The notes: a model not told the origin generated them from the letters alone. 61,069 bases of DNA from Aromatoleum evansii (GCF_012910805.1 NZ_WTVK01000034.1:1-61069), one strand, 5' to 3'. Counted from the stretch's first letter, positions 15,794-25,197 are shown. Program-made: numbers and translations.

Positions 15794-16873
15794 TCAACGC
15801 CGCGTGAGATGCTCCCCGCGCCACAGGCCCACCGCGGACAGGTAGGCGAGTGCGAGGAAGGGCCACAGGTTGGCGCTGAGTTCGGTGAGGCCGTGGAAGT
15901 TGAGGAAGTTGCCCTGGCCGAGCATGCGGTGGCCGACCTCGAAGTAGGGGTTCTCGGGCAGCAGGTTGGTGAGGCTGGTGGCCGCGAGCAGTGCGACGCC
16001 GGCCAGCGCGTGCTGCAGCACGCTCGCCAGCAGCAGTGCGGCAGCGAGCGCGAGCAGCCCCAGCAGCAGGCCCTGGCGCGTGCCCGGCGTGAGCCACAGC
16101 AGCGCTTCGCCGGGGAGGTAGAAGGATGCGGTCGCGATCGACTTGGCGCCGATCCCCAGCAGCAGGAGCAGCGCGATCGGCCACGGCGAGGCGCTGCGCA
16201 TCATGCAGCGTGCGAACAGGCCCACGCCGAGGATCGTGATCGCGACCTGCACGGTCTCGAGCAGGATGTAGCGTTCCGGCTCGAAGTGCAGCGGCGTCGG
16301 CAGGCCCAGCAACTGGCGCAGGTCGCCGCTGCCGAAGAGCACGCGGTCGGGCGTGAACTGCGCGAGCAGCCACAGGCCCAGCAGGATCAGCCCGAAGTCG
16401 CCAATGTGCCCCGGGATGACGCGCGCCGAGCGCCAGCGGTGCAGCCAGCCGCTCTGGTCGAACAGCGGATGGCCCCAGCGTGCGCCGGCGAGCGCCCCGA
16501 GCAGGGCGCCGGTGACGTTGCAGGCGAGGTCGACGTTCGACGGTACGCGCGTGGGCAGGAAGTTCTGCGTCACCTCCATGCCGAAGGACAGCAGCGCCGC
16601 GGCCAGCGTCGCGATCGCGACGCCCGCGCCGCGCCCGAGTCGTTGCGGCAGGGCCGGCGCGAGCACGAAGCCGAAGGGCAGGAAGCCGAGCACGTTCAGC
16701 ACGATGTCGGCGCTGCGGTAGTACTTGGGCCAGGGGGCGGCGAGGAAGTCGAGCAGGGGCAGCCCGGTCGGCCGCCAGCCGGTCAGCGGGTGCAGGCAGG
16801 CGTAGACGATCAGCAGTCCGTAGGCGAAGGCGAGATGGCGCGGCAGGGATGAAACGGCACGCGCGAGAGGCAT
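15794..16873 (-). CDS. VanZ-family membrane protein
   Basis: This 359-residue integral membrane protein has about nine to ten spans. The N-terminal 150 residues show the VanZ-like pattern, with an SADIVLNVLGFLPFGFVLA segment and a GMEVTQNFLPTRVPSNVDLACN segment. The C-terminal half adds further spans of unknown role. VanZ itself gives low teicoplanin resistance, but most VanZ-like proteins are of unknown function. The ATG at 16873 is chosen because the first span begins shortly after it. It may lead the following minus-strand gene group. Confidence 0.85.
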   Translation of the reverse strand: MPLARAVSSLPRHLAFAYGLLIVYACLHPLTGWRPTGLPLLDFLAAPWPKYYRSADIVLNVLGFLPFGFVLAPALPQRLGRGAGVAIATLAAALLSFGMEVTQNFLPTRVPSNVDLACNVTGALLGALAGARWGHPLFDQSGWLHRWRSARVIPGHIGDFGLILLGLWLLAQFTPDRVLFGSGDLRQLLGLPTPLHFEPERYILLETVQVAITILGVGLFARCMMRSASPWPIALLLLLGIGAKSIATASFYLPGEALLWLTPGTRQGLLLGLLALAAALLLASVLQHALAGVALLAATSLTNLLPENPYFEVGHRMLGQGNFLNFHGLTELSANLWPFLALAYLSAVGLWRGEHLTRR

Positions 16874-16994
16874 CGGCGGGTCGGGGCGCTGGAGTCGTGG
16901 AGCCTCGATTCTAGCCCGAACAGGTTTCAGCGCGCGCCTGCGGATTCGAGCCGGGCTGCGCGTTCGCGGGGGCCGCCCGCGATGCTCGTTCTGC

Positions 16995-17996
16995 TCAGAA
17001 CGCCAGCCGCGGCGGAGCCTCGCGCACGACGCAGCGTTGCCGGCGATCGCTTTCGGCGAGGATGGAGCGCTCGCGCGGCACAGCCGCCCGACGCACGCCG
17101 AAGATCTCGGCGAGGTTCGCACGTGCGTCGTGTACCGGGCGCAGCAGCGCGGCGGGGCCGGTGAGCAGCGGGGTGACGCCGGGCCCGTGGCCGCTCACGG
17201 TGCTGTCGCCATGCACGATCACGCCGATCGTCACGCGCCCCGACGCGTACAGCGGGCCGCGGCGGGTATCGGCGTCGGTGATGGCGACCATGTCGCCGAA
17301 ACGCAGGCTGCCCAGGCGGTAGCGTGCGCGAGTCGCGCGGTCGGCCAGCTGGATGTCGTAGTCGCCGCGCCACGCCGTGTTCTTGCCCAGCCCCGAGCCC
17401 ATGATGCGGGCCGGCACGAGGTGCGTGACCGGCACCTGCAGGCGGCCGTCGCGTTCGACGAGCCCCCAGCGGCGCAGCAGGCGGGGGGCGCAGTTGAGCA
17501 CTTCGATGCGCGGGTGGTCGGCAAGGCGCAGGCCCTGGCCGTGCGACACGATCTGCACGCGGTCGCCGATCTGCAGGCGCAGCAGCACTTCGGTGGGGAA
17601 GTCCACCAGCACGTGGTTGATGCCGCCGTGCTTGCCGGTGACGAGGCCCACCTTGCCGCTGCAGGGGCCGCTGACGATGCGGGCGAGATTGCCGACGCAG
17701 GCGTAGGTGATGAGGGCGTTGTTCGGTCCGTCGCGCGGTCCGACCACCTCGCGGTTGTTGTTGTGCAGGGCGGCGCCGGGTTCGATGTGGTCCCCCGCCA
17801 GGCCCACGCAGGGGTCGCCGATGCGCTGGTTCAGCACGATGCCGCCGGTGCCGGGGAGGACGCGCGGCACGCCGTCGTGACCGACGCGGTAGGCCGATGC
17901 GCGGGCGACGGGGTGGGCGACCTGGCCCTGCACGGAGACGGCGACGAGTTCGTCGGCGTTGAGGCGCGGCGTGGAGGCTTGCGCTCGGGTGTTCAT
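16995..17996 (-). CDS. DUF4438 domain-containing protein
   Basis: This 333-residue protein matches DUF4438 over its length. It begins with LVAVSVQGQVAHPV and has LPGTGGIVLNQRIGDPCVG, LAGDHIEPG, CVGNLA, VTGKHGGINHVLVDFP and a late HGDSTVSGHGPGVT. The family is soluble and its function is unknown. The conserved His, Asp and Gly loops suggest metal or ligand binding. The ATG at 17996 follows a GGGGGAG site. A 165-bp palindromic element lies just upstream and separates it from the next operon. Confidence 0.88.
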   Translation of the reverse strand: MNTRAQASTPRLNADELVAVSVQGQVAHPVARASAYRVGHDGVPRVLPGTGGIVLNQRIGDPCVGLAGDHIEPGAALHNNNREVVGPRDGPNNALITYACVGNLARIVSGPCSGKVGLVTGKHGGINHVLVDFPTEVLLRLQIGDRVQIVSHGQGLRLADHPRIEVLNCAPRLLRRWGLVERDGRLQVPVTHLVPARIMGSGLGKNTAWRGDYDIQLADRATRARYRLGSLRFGDMVAITDADTRRGPLYASGRVTIGVIVHGDSTVSGHGPGVTPLLTGPAALLRPVHDARANLAEIFGVRRAAVPRERSILAESDRRQRCVVREAPPRLAF

Positions 17997-18014
17997 GCGT
18001 CTCCCCCGCTGGGT

Positions 18015-18179
18015 TAGTGGTCTGCTTCGCAAATGCCGGGACACGAAAGCGCGTCTTGCGACCCGTGGCGGCGTTGCTCATCCTCGCAATAGCTACTGCT
18101 ATTGCTCCGGTTCGCGCCTTGCCTCAGCTCGCAATCCATCGCTTTCGTCCAGTCCCTTGATTTACGAAGCAGACCACTA
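18015..18179. repeat. 165-bp imperfect palindromic element with 20-bp terminal inverted repeats
   Basis: The ends 18015-18034 and 18160-18179 are inverted copies matching at 19 of 20 positions (TAGTGGTCTGCTTCG...). Inside, GGGACACGAAAGCG pairs with an inverted copy at about 18140-18156. The centre has GCAATAGC/GCTATTGC arms. The whole element could fold into one long hairpin. There is no coding capacity, which suggests a non-autonomous miniature element or dispersed palindrome. Its right end supplies the stop codon of the adjoining gene. Confidence 0.8.
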
Positions 18180-18998
18180 GATGAGATACCACCAGGCGCG
18201 GGCGTCGCGCCACGGATCGGTCGCGGCTTGCGCGTGCCCGCCGGCGAGCTCGTCGCCGCCGATGGCCCGGGGGGCGTCCCCGAGGGCGTCCCCGGTCATC
18301 ACGTGCACGACCGCGAGGGGCGGCAGGCGCTGCACCATGCTCGCGAGTCCGGCCGCGGCGAGCGCGTCACGCAGCAGCGCGCGTTCGGCGGCGAACAGGG
18401 AGTCGGGCGGCACGGGGTCGAGGCGGGCGGTGTGCAGGTCGAGGCGATGCAGGGCGCGGACCGGCCACGGATTGTCATCGCGCACGTGTGCGGTCAGCAC
18501 CACGGCCGCGTCGAGGGCGGCGGACAGCGCGAGGGTGTCGAGGCTTGCCTGCAGCGGATCCCACAGCAGCGGCCAGCCGTGCCGCAGCTCCGCCTCGCCG
18601 TCGCCCGCGCGGCCGGCGAGGCTTTCGGCGAGGCTCTCATAGCGCTCGAGCAGGCCGGCATCGGCGTGATCCTTGAGCTGCGATTCGGCGAAGCGGTCGC
18701 CCACCCAGCGGAACGGCCAGGAGCCCGCATCCGTGTGGTCGCGCAGGGCGATCCAGGCGCGCAGGACGTCGTCGCGCGGCTGCAGCATGTCGGGCGCGGG
18801 CGCGTCCGCCAACTGCGGCATCAGCAGTTCACTGGCGTCGATCAGCTGCCAGAAGGCGCGCGTGAGCCAGGGCTCGGTCACCCAGGTGAGCCGCAGCGCC
18901 AGTTCCAGTCCCCAGGCCGAGCCCAGCACCAGCGCGGGGTCGAGCACGCAGGGCAGCTTGCGGCTGCGCACCGAGACGAGGAGGTCGTCGGCCAGCAT
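18177..18998 (-). CDS. Uncharacterised protein, last gene of the metallopeptidase operon
   Basis: I do not recognise this 273-residue protein. It is acidic, rich in Leu, Ala and Asp, and predicted mostly helical. It has no signal peptide or membrane span. Trp residues are frequent in its first third. It is the seventh and last gene of the operon that starts at 26377, with 24 bp to the previous gene. The final residues and the TAG stop (18177-18179) abut the 165-bp palindromic element, so its original C-terminus may have been altered by insertion of that element. Confidence 0.72.
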   Translation of the reverse strand: MLADDLLVSVRSRKLPCVLDPALVLGSAWGLELALRLTWVTEPWLTRAFWQLIDASELLMPQLADAPAPDMLQPRDDVLRAWIALRDHTDAGSWPFRWVGDRFAESQLKDHADAGLLERYESLAESLAGRAGDGEAELRHGWPLLWDPLQASLDTLALSAALDAAVVLTAHVRDDNPWPVRALHRLDLHTARLDPVPPDSLFAAERALLRDALAAAGLASMVQRLPPLAVVHVMTGDALGDAPRAIGGDELAGGHAQAATDPWRDARAWWYLI

Positions 18999-19022
18999 CG
19001 CGCATCACGCCCGCTGCGCCGC

Positions 19023-20114
19023 TCAGGCGCTGACCGGCTGGGGCACGCCCAGCACGCTGTTCAGGGCCGGCGTCACGCCGGGGAAGCCGCGGCCTTCGGG
19101 CGTCATGCGGTAGGCGGCGATCCAGGCCTCGGCGTGGGCGCCCATCGGGCGGATCACGCTCTGGAACAGGATCGGGTCGATCGCGGTCTTGAAGTCGTTG
19201 TCGGCGACGAACTGCAGGATGCGCCGGCCGCTCTCGGCCATCTTGGCACGCTGCGAGGGCTCGGCGACGCCGCCGAGGTGGCGGTTGGAGACGATCTCGA
19301 CGACGTCCCACTTGGTGTTGGCGTCGAAGGCCTTCTTGATGTCGGGCGCGTCGAGGAGCTGCAGCACGGTCTTCAGGTAGTGGCCGGTCTCCATCGCCAG
19401 CGCGAAGATGTTGCCGTAGGTGGAGCGGTCGAGCGCGTAGCGCAGGTCGAGGCCGATGCGCTGCACGGTGGCGACGCTGCCGAAGGGGCGCTGCTCGATG
19501 AGCTGGCCGCCGCGGATGACTTCGCCGATCAGCAGGTCGCGGAAATACTGGCCGACGGCAACCATGAAGCCGACGATCTGGCGATGGAAGTTGCGATTCA
19601 CGACCGCGCCCGCCGGCGCCTGCGCGGTGCCGTAGTTGAAGGCGCGGCGGTAGGCGATCATGCGGTCGTTGAGGGTGTAGCGCAGCGGCGTCCATTTCTG
19701 CAGCAGGTACAGGCCGCGCGCGCCGGGGCCGCGCTGGATGCGCATCTTGCCGAGGCGGAAGAGACGCAGCAGCACGTCCATGACCTGGAAGATCTTCATG
19801 CGCTCGTGCTGGTAGATGTAGTACAGCTCGGCCGCCGCATGCAGCTGGCTGGGCACGACCGCGTCGTCGAAGTCGGGCTGGATGTACGGATAGGCGATCT
19901 GGTCGAATTCCGGCGCGCCGTCGTCGCCGAAACCGATCAGGTCGAGGAAGCCGTCGCGTCCGCTGCCGTTGGCCGCACCCTTGAGCAGCTCGCCGAAGCG
20001 CTGTTCGAACTGCTGTTCGAAGGGCTGGCGCTGCTCGGGCGGCAGATTGGCCAGCTGGTCGCGCAGGAAGGTTTCCCAAAGGCGCTGGATGGTTTCGGTG
20101 GTCTGGAAGCTCAT
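19023..20114 (-). CDS. Uncharacterised 363-residue protein of the metallopeptidase operon
   Basis: I do not recognise this protein. It is soluble and predicted all-helical. The N-terminus is Gln/Glu-rich (about 20-45) and several aromatic clusters follow (AYPYIQP, ELYYIYQHER). Basic and acidic residues are balanced, unlike the two paralogues at the head of the operon. There is no signal peptide and no obvious catalytic motif. It is encoded 27 bp after the 206-residue protein gene and probably has a structural or binding role in the same system. The ATG at 20114 lies close behind a GGAGCG-type site. Confidence 0.78.
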   Translation of the reverse strand: MSFQTTETIQRLWETFLRDQLANLPPEQRQPFEQQFEQRFGELLKGAANGSGRDGFLDLIGFGDDGAPEFDQIAYPYIQPDFDDAVVPSQLHAAAELYYIYQHERMKIFQVMDVLLRLFRLGKMRIQRGPGARGLYLLQKWTPLRYTLNDRMIAYRRAFNYGTAQAPAGAVVNRNFHRQIVGFMVAVGQYFRDLLIGEVIRGGQLIEQRPFGSVATVQRIGLDLRYALDRSTYGNIFALAMETGHYLKTVLQLLDAPDIKKAFDANTKWDVVEIVSNRHLGGVAEPSQRAKMAESGRRILQFVADNDFKTAIDPILFQSVIRPMGAHAEAWIAAYRMTPEGRGFPGVTPALNSVLGVPQPVSA

Positions 20115-20141
20115 GATTTCGCTCCTGGGGGCAGACGGGCG

Positions 20142-20762
20142 TCAGGCGTTTCCTTGGTCGTCCGGGAGATCCAGCGCGGCGATCTCCACGCACAGCTGCT
20201 GCATCTCGGCCCAGCGCCGGCTGCGGTGGGCGGGCGTGGGGTCGTCGAATTTGCGCAAGGCGCGGTCGAAACGGTCCTTCAGCTCGGGCGGCAGCACCGA
20301 GCGCACGGCGTCGGCCGTGTCCGAGCGGCGCAGCGCCTCGATCGCGACGTCATCCTTGAACTGCTTCGGCTTGCCCACGGTCTCGTCGGGTGTGGCGTCG
20401 AGCGCTATGCCTTGGGCCTGGATCAGGATGCGCAAGGCCGGGGCGACGCGCGCATCGATGTCCGGTGGCGGTGCTGGTGGCGGGATCGGGGTCGATTTCA
20501 GGTCTCCGACGATCTGCGTCGCGGTGATCGCCAATTCGGTCTTGATCTGGCTGAGTGTGTCGATCTTCGACTGGTCGATGTGGGCGGGAAGTGCACCGAC
20601 TTGCGCACGGATCGCTGCGAGGTCCGGCGCCAGCGGCGCGATTGCGCCGGGCAGGGTGCTCACGACGGCGGTGCGAATCTCGGACAGCACCGTGGCGCCG
20701 CCCAGCGCGCGCGACAGGGCGCGATCGATGCGGTCATGGAATTTCGGAACGTAGGCGAGCAT
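20142..20762 (-). CDS. Uncharacterised 206-residue helical protein with Pro hinge
   Basis: I do not recognise this protein. Residues 1-85 look like amphipathic helices, possibly coiled coil. A short proline hinge (PIPPPAPPP, about residues 91-99) follows, and then a second helical half with many charged residues. There is no signal peptide or membrane span. It lies 33 bp after the 660-residue protein gene and 27 bp before the 363-residue one, so it belongs to the same transcript. Confidence 0.75.
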   Translation of the reverse strand: MLAYVPKFHDRIDRALSRALGGATVLSEIRTAVVSTLPGAIAPLAPDLAAIRAQVGALPAHIDQSKIDTLSQIKTELAITATQIVGDLKSTPIPPPAPPPDIDARVAPALRILIQAQGIALDATPDETVGKPKQFKDDVAIEALRRSDTADAVRSVLPPELKDRFDRALRKFDDPTPAHRSRRWAEMQQLCVEIAALDLPDDQGNA

Positions 20763-20795
20763 GGCGTGACTCCTTGCGAACCCGGCGCGGGGCGG

Positions 20796-22778
20796 CTAGC
20801 GGCGCTTCTGCAGGGCCGCGACGCGGTTCGGGCGGCCGAGGCCGGTGCGCTCGACGTTGTCGATGAAGGTGTCGAACGAGGTCTCCAGCGCGGGCGGCAG
20901 GTCGATCGGAGCCTCTTCGCGGCACACTTCGCCGGCGACCGCTTGCGTCGCAATGTCGACGACTTCGCGCAGTTGGCCGAGCGAGATGTCGATCGTGCCG
21001 CAGTTTGCGATCATCGTATGGACGAGGTTGTCCCAGCGGGTCTCCATTTCGCGCTGCAGGCACAACTCCTGCTCGATCACGCCGACGTAGGCCTCGACCT
21101 CGCCGTCGCCTTCGACGAAGACGTCGGCCGCGCGCAGGCGCGCGTCGCTGCGCACGATGGCCGCGTACAGCCTCGTCAGCGTGACGGCGTCGGTGCTGCC
21201 GGTCACCCCTCCGGGTAGCGCTGCCCGCCGGTTCACGACGTCGTCGGTGTCGGGCAGGCCGGCGGCCGTCAGTGCCGCGATGATTCGTGCTGCCAACTCG
21301 CGGATGCGACGCACGGCGGTGCGCATGCCTTCGTCCGTCGCGATGTCGATCGACGGACGCAACACGTCGTCCGCCAGCTCCTCAAGACGCTCGATCACCT
21401 TCTGGTCGAGCGCGGTTGCTGCGGGGGTGCGGCATGGGCCGGCCGCGGCGATCACCGCATCGATCACGAAGCCATAGGCCGACGCGCGCCGCTCGGTCGC
21501 GCCGAAATCGGAGAACCCGAGCGCGTACAGGTCGATCGCGCGGTCGAGGTCGTACAGCACCTTGTCGAGCAGCACGAGGCATGCGCGGTTGCTCGTGCAG
21601 CAGCTGCCGGCGTGGCAGTCGAGCGTCTCGGCGAGCATGCCGCGGCGCGTGATCAGCTCCACGAGGCGGCGATCGGCGTCGTCCATGCCGGTGTTGCCGT
21701 ACAGGCCGTAGAACAGGATGGGCGGACGGGCGATCTTCATCAGGCGGAAGCCGCCGGCGGAGTCGAAGGCCGAGGCGAAGAACTGCAGGGCTTCGAGGTA
21801 GGCATAGAGCGCAGGCGACTCCGGGCTGATGCCGCGGCGCGCCACCTTCACCATGCGGCGGAAGCGTTCGAGCGCGAGCAGGGCCGTGGATCCTACCGCG
21901 CGCAGGCCGTCCGAGGTGTTGTCGCCGCTGCGCTGAACGAGCTCGTCCATCGTGCGTGCCAGTTCCGTCTCCACCAGCAGCGAGCGCAGATCGTTCTGGC
22001 CCTGCGCCTCCAGCAGCTCGGTGAGCTGGCGATAGGCGTCCAGGCCGCGCGGCCAGTCTTCCGGGCCGTAGGCCATCTGCGTGCTGCCGACGAGATTGCG
22101 CAGCGCGTAGATCGCCGCGTCGCGCCGCGTCTGCAGTTCGCTGTAGGCCACCTGCGGCAGGTAGCGTCCGCCGCCGAAGCCGATGTTGGCGAGCGCCTCG
22201 CCCATGATCACGAGCAGCAGGTTGGCCGCCTCGTCGAGGCTCTGCGCGAACTTGCGGAAGTTCGCCACCAGCGCCGGCGTGTGTGCGCCGACCAGGCGGG
22301 CGAGGCGGGCGTAGTCGTTGAGCTGGCGGCGCATCGCGAAGCCCTTGTCGCGGTTGCGCGGGTCGAGTGCGAAGCGTGCCGCGTTGTAGCCTTCCGCCAG
22401 TGCCGTGCGGATCGCCTGCGCCCAGCCGTGCAGCTCGGGCTTCACGTCCTTGAGGATGGCGTCGGCGGTCAGGCTGCGCAGGTCGCTTTCGATGTCGTCG
22501 GTGGCCTGCTGCCACTCCGCGCCGCTGGCCGCGGACTGCGTCGAGACGGTCGCCACCGGCGCGACCGCCTGCAGGAAGGGCAGGCCGCGCGATTCCTGCG
22601 TGATCGCCTGGGCGCGCGGGTCGCCGCGGTAGCGCTCGAGCAGCGCCTGCGCCACCTGCTGCGGATCGCTCGGGTCGCCGACCTTCAGTTCGCGCCGGAT
22701 CAAGTTGTCCAGCACCAGGCGATCCTGACTGGTCGTCAGGGCGGTTGGATTCGATGAGGAAGAGGCGTAGCTGGGCAT
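20796..22778 (-). CDS. Uncharacterised 660-residue protein of the metallopeptidase operon, with a Cys cluster
   Basis: I do not recognise this large protein. It is predicted helical and soluble. The N-terminal 30 residues are Ser/Thr-rich and look disordered. A Cys cluster near residues 385-398 (CHAGSCCTSNRAC) could bind metal or form disulfides. Further single Cys residues are in CLQREM, ANCG and VCREE. No known catalytic motif is visible. It is the largest product of the operon, and its gene sits 36 bp after the metallopeptidase gene, so it is a candidate substrate, scaffold or partner. Confidence 0.78.
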   Translation of the reverse strand: MPSYASSSSNPTALTTSQDRLVLDNLIRRELKVGDPSDPQQVAQALLERYRGDPRAQAITQESRGLPFLQAVAPVATVSTQSAASGAEWQQATDDIESDLRSLTADAILKDVKPELHGWAQAIRTALAEGYNAARFALDPRNRDKGFAMRRQLNDYARLARLVGAHTPALVANFRKFAQSLDEAANLLLVIMGEALANIGFGGGRYLPQVAYSELQTRRDAAIYALRNLVGSTQMAYGPEDWPRGLDAYRQLTELLEAQGQNDLRSLLVETELARTMDELVQRSGDNTSDGLRAVGSTALLALERFRRMVKVARRGISPESPALYAYLEALQFFASAFDSAGGFRLMKIARPPILFYGLYGNTGMDDADRRLVELITRRGMLAETLDCHAGSCCTSNRACLVLLDKVLYDLDRAIDLYALGFSDFGATERRASAYGFVIDAVIAAAGPCRTPAATALDQKVIERLEELADDVLRPSIDIATDEGMRTAVRRIRELAARIIAALTAAGLPDTDDVVNRRAALPGGVTGSTDAVTLTRLYAAIVRSDARLRAADVFVEGDGEVEAYVGVIEQELCLQREMETRWDNLVHTMIANCGTIDISLGQLREVVDIATQAVAGEVCREEAPIDLPPALETSFDTFIDNVERTGLGRPNRVAALQKRR

Positions 22779-22814
22779 GTTCGGATCCTCGTGGTGAAAA
22801 TGGCCGGGCCGGCG

Positions 22815-24080
22815 CTATGCGACCCGCCGCAGGGGCGTGCGCTGCGAGCCTGTTCCGTTGAGCTGTTCGATCACGCGCCGAGCGAGCACGGGGGCGGTGA
22901 TGCGGCCGTGCCCCAGTGCGTAATGCGCCGCGCTGACCAGATGGCGGGGCGCCAGCGGGGGCCGCTGGCCCGCTTCGATCTCGCGGGCGCCGGCGCGGAT
23001 TGCCGCCTCGTCCTCGCGGGCGAAGGGGATGATGTCCACCAGCGCGCGCTGGGCGAGGTTGCGCCGTGTCTGGAAGGCGATCTCGTCGACGACGTCGGGA
23101 ATGATCCGCGGCGCGCTGCTCATCAGCGGCGCCGGGATGCGGTGGCCGCGCTGCGGGCGGTATAGGCCTTGCCACACACGCAGCAGCTTCGTCGCGTCGG
23201 CGGTGAAGCCCAGCCGCCGCATCATCTCGGCCAGCAGGTACACGCGCAGGTAGGCCGTGGGATGGGCGCCGCCGGGGCGGTAGGTCATCGTGCGCGGCTG
23301 CGGGTGGGCGAGGAAGTCCGCCATGCCCCACGCCGCCGCCGGTCCGCCGAGCAGGATCGCGGCAAGATCGGCGAAGATCTCCTTGTGCCAGCGGCCATAC
23401 ACCGTGGACAGGAAGGGATCGCGCGTGCGCCCCATGATCCGGCGCAGCACCGCCTTGCGGTTTTCCTGCCAGATCCCCAGGTCGGCCTGCAGGTTGTGCG
23501 CGACCTCGTGCAGGAACACCGACTGCCACGGCTGGTCGCGGTCCCACGGGATGCGGATCAGCGGGAAGGGGTTGGCTTCGCCCAGCAGGCGCGACAGCTG
23601 CACGCCGCGGCGCATTGTCGCCGGTGAATAGCCATGCTCCATGTAGCACACGGGTTTGAGCAGCGGCGCGTCGAAGATGCGCGGCGCGGCCTGGCGGATC
23701 GCCTGGTAGCAGTCGTCGGCGATGACGTCGTGCGCGGCCAGCGCGGGGCCGAAGCTGGTGCCGCGCTGTGCGAACACCTCGTAGAACATCCCGAACAGGC
23801 GTCGCGCGCGGTCCAGTTCGCGCTCGACCAGCGCGACGTCGATCAGCACGCGTTGCGGCGGGCGCCGCTCCCAGCCCTCGTGCAGGGTCGCGAAACGTGC
23901 GCGTATGCGCTGTTCGACGGCCGCCAGGCGTTCGTTGGCGACCTGGAAGTGGCGCGGCGAGGGGGCGTAGGGCATGTCCTGCGGCCGCAGGCCGACGAAG
24001 GCATTGTCGATCCGCGCGAGCCGCGACAGGCGGGCCGACAACCCGTTGATCTTGGCCTGGAGGAATCGCCGCAGGTCCAT
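22815..24080 (-). CDS. Predicted zinc metallopeptidase (HExxH, gluzincin-like)
   Basis: This 421-residue protein has the zinc-binding motif HEVAHNLQADLG, with H191, E192 and H195. About 39 residues later comes KEIFADLAAILLGGPA, whose Glu (about 234) or Asp fits a third ligand, in the EIxAD...LLGPA pattern of several uncharacterised Zn peptidases. No signal peptide or membrane span is seen. The first 130 residues are helical and charged. It is third in a seven-gene operon, after the two acidic/basic paralogues, so processing of one or both of them is a reasonable hypothesis. Activity itself is inferred from the motif alone. Confidence 0.82.
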   Translation of the reverse strand: MDLRRFLQAKINGLSARLSRLARIDNAFVGLRPQDMPYAPSPRHFQVANERLAAVEQRIRARFATLHEGWERRPPQRVLIDVALVERELDRARRLFGMFYEVFAQRGTSFGPALAAHDVIADDCYQAIRQAAPRIFDAPLLKPVCYMEHGYSPATMRRGVQLSRLLGEANPFPLIRIPWDRDQPWQSVFLHEVAHNLQADLGIWQENRKAVLRRIMGRTRDPFLSTVYGRWHKEIFADLAAILLGGPAAAWGMADFLAHPQPRTMTYRPGGAHPTAYLRVYLLAEMMRRLGFTADATKLLRVWQGLYRPQRGHRIPAPLMSSAPRIIPDVVDEIAFQTRRNLAQRALVDIIPFAREDEAAIRAGAREIEAGQRPPLAPRHLVSAAHYALGHGRITAPVLARRVIEQLNGTGSQRTPLRRVA

Positions 24081-24114
24081 GATGTCCGCCTCCGATGGCG
24101 CCCGGAATGCCGGC

Positions 24115-25197
24115 TCAGCGTCCGCGGATGGTGATCGTCACCGGCCCGCGCAGGCGCATCGTGCGCACGCCGCAGTGCGGGCAGCCGCCGACGATCGTGG
24201 CCGGGGCGCGGCGCACGGTGGCCGTGACGACGCGGCGGGCGACGGGAGCGACCGTGCGGGCGATCACGCGTGCCGCCTGTCCGCGTGGCGTCGCGCGACG
24301 CGCGGGGGCCACCAGCGGGCGCGCGAGGCGGCTCACCGCCTGCGGCTGACGCACGACCTGCTGCGCGACGCGCTGCACCACGCGACCGGCCGCGCGTGGC
24401 GCGATGCGCCGGCGCTGCACGATGCGGCGTGTCGCACGCACGGCGCGCGCGACCGCCCGTGCCGCGGTGGGGCCCTGACGGCGTGCCGCCGTGCGGACCG
24501 CGCGTGCGACACCACGCACGACGGCGCGGCGCACCTGCGGCGCTGCGCGTGCCACCGACGGCAGCGCGCGGCGCACCACCATGCCCGCAAGCACCGGCGC
24601 GGCGGCGTCGATGCCGTCCTCGTCCAGGCCGTCGACCAGCTCGTCGAACACCTCGAATTCGTCGGCGCCATCCGCCAGCAGGCGTCCGGCGACATTGGCG
24701 ATGCGGCCGATCAGCTGCGCCTGCGGAATCGGCAGCATGCTCGCGAGCGGCCCCACCACGCGCGCGGCGCGGCCGATGCCGCGGCCGACACCGCGTGCGA
24801 TGCGCCCGAGGCGGCGGAAGAACTCGTCGCCGTCGGCGGCGTCCATCGCTTCGGCGACGACGTCGTCCATCGCGTCGACCGCATCGCCCGCATCCCAGTC
24901 GTCGGCGGCATACTCGTCCATCTCGTCGCCCGCGTCGCCGAGTTCGTATTCGTCCGCCTCGTCGTACTCGTCGAAGCCCTCGCCGCCACCGCCTCCGCCG
25001 CCCAGCAGCCCCGCGGCGACGCGCCCGACACCGCCGAGCAGGCGGCCAAGAAACTCGTCGTCGCCTTCGTCGCCGTAGTCCTCCGCGTCGTACGCGTCCT
25101 CGTCCATCTCGTCGTAGGCGTCCATCGCGTTGCGGCTGGGGCCCTCGGCCGCCTCGTCCATGAGGTCGTCCATCACATCGGTTTCGAATCGGTCCAT
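24115..25197 (-). CDS. Bipolar acidic/Arg-rich, lysine-free protein with C-terminal CPHCG motif (paralogue of the next gene)
   Basis: I do not recognise this 360-residue protein. Residues 1-125 are dominated by Asp, Glu, Tyr and Met. From about 130 the chain is Arg, Ala and Val rich. No lysine occurs anywhere. The motif DDEFLGRLLGGVGR (about 46-59) recurs as GDEFFRRLGRIARGVGR, and a Gly run lies between them. Near the end is CPHCG, followed by GPVTITIRGR. The paralogue encoded upstream has the same order and a similar ending. An AAAGGAG site precedes the ATG. The charge split suggests self-assembly, coacervation or polyanion binding; this is inference. Confidence 0.78.
   Translation of the reverse strand: MDRFETDVMDDLMDEAAEGPSRNAMDAYDEMDEDAYDAEDYGDEGDDEFLGRLLGGVGRVAAGLLGGGGGGGEGFDEYDEADEYELGDAGDEMDEYAADDWDAGDAVDAMDDVVAEAMDAADGDEFFRRLGRIARGVGRGIGRAARVVGPLASMLPIPQAQLIGRIANVAGRLLADGADEFEVFDELVDGLDEDGIDAAAPVLAGMVVRRALPSVARAAPQVRRAVVRGVARAVRTAARRQGPTAARAVARAVRATRRIVQRRRIAPRAAGRVVQRVAQQVVRQPQAVSRLARPLVAPARRATPRGQAARVIARTVAPVARRVVTATVRRAPATIVGGCPHCGVRTMRLRGPVTITIRGR

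Noticed and set aside
18102-21218. A 1038-codon plus-strand open frame through the seven-gene operon
   Set aside because: The minus-strand frames have regular spacing, ribosome sites and ordinary amino acid composition, whereas this frame does not. It is a shadow.
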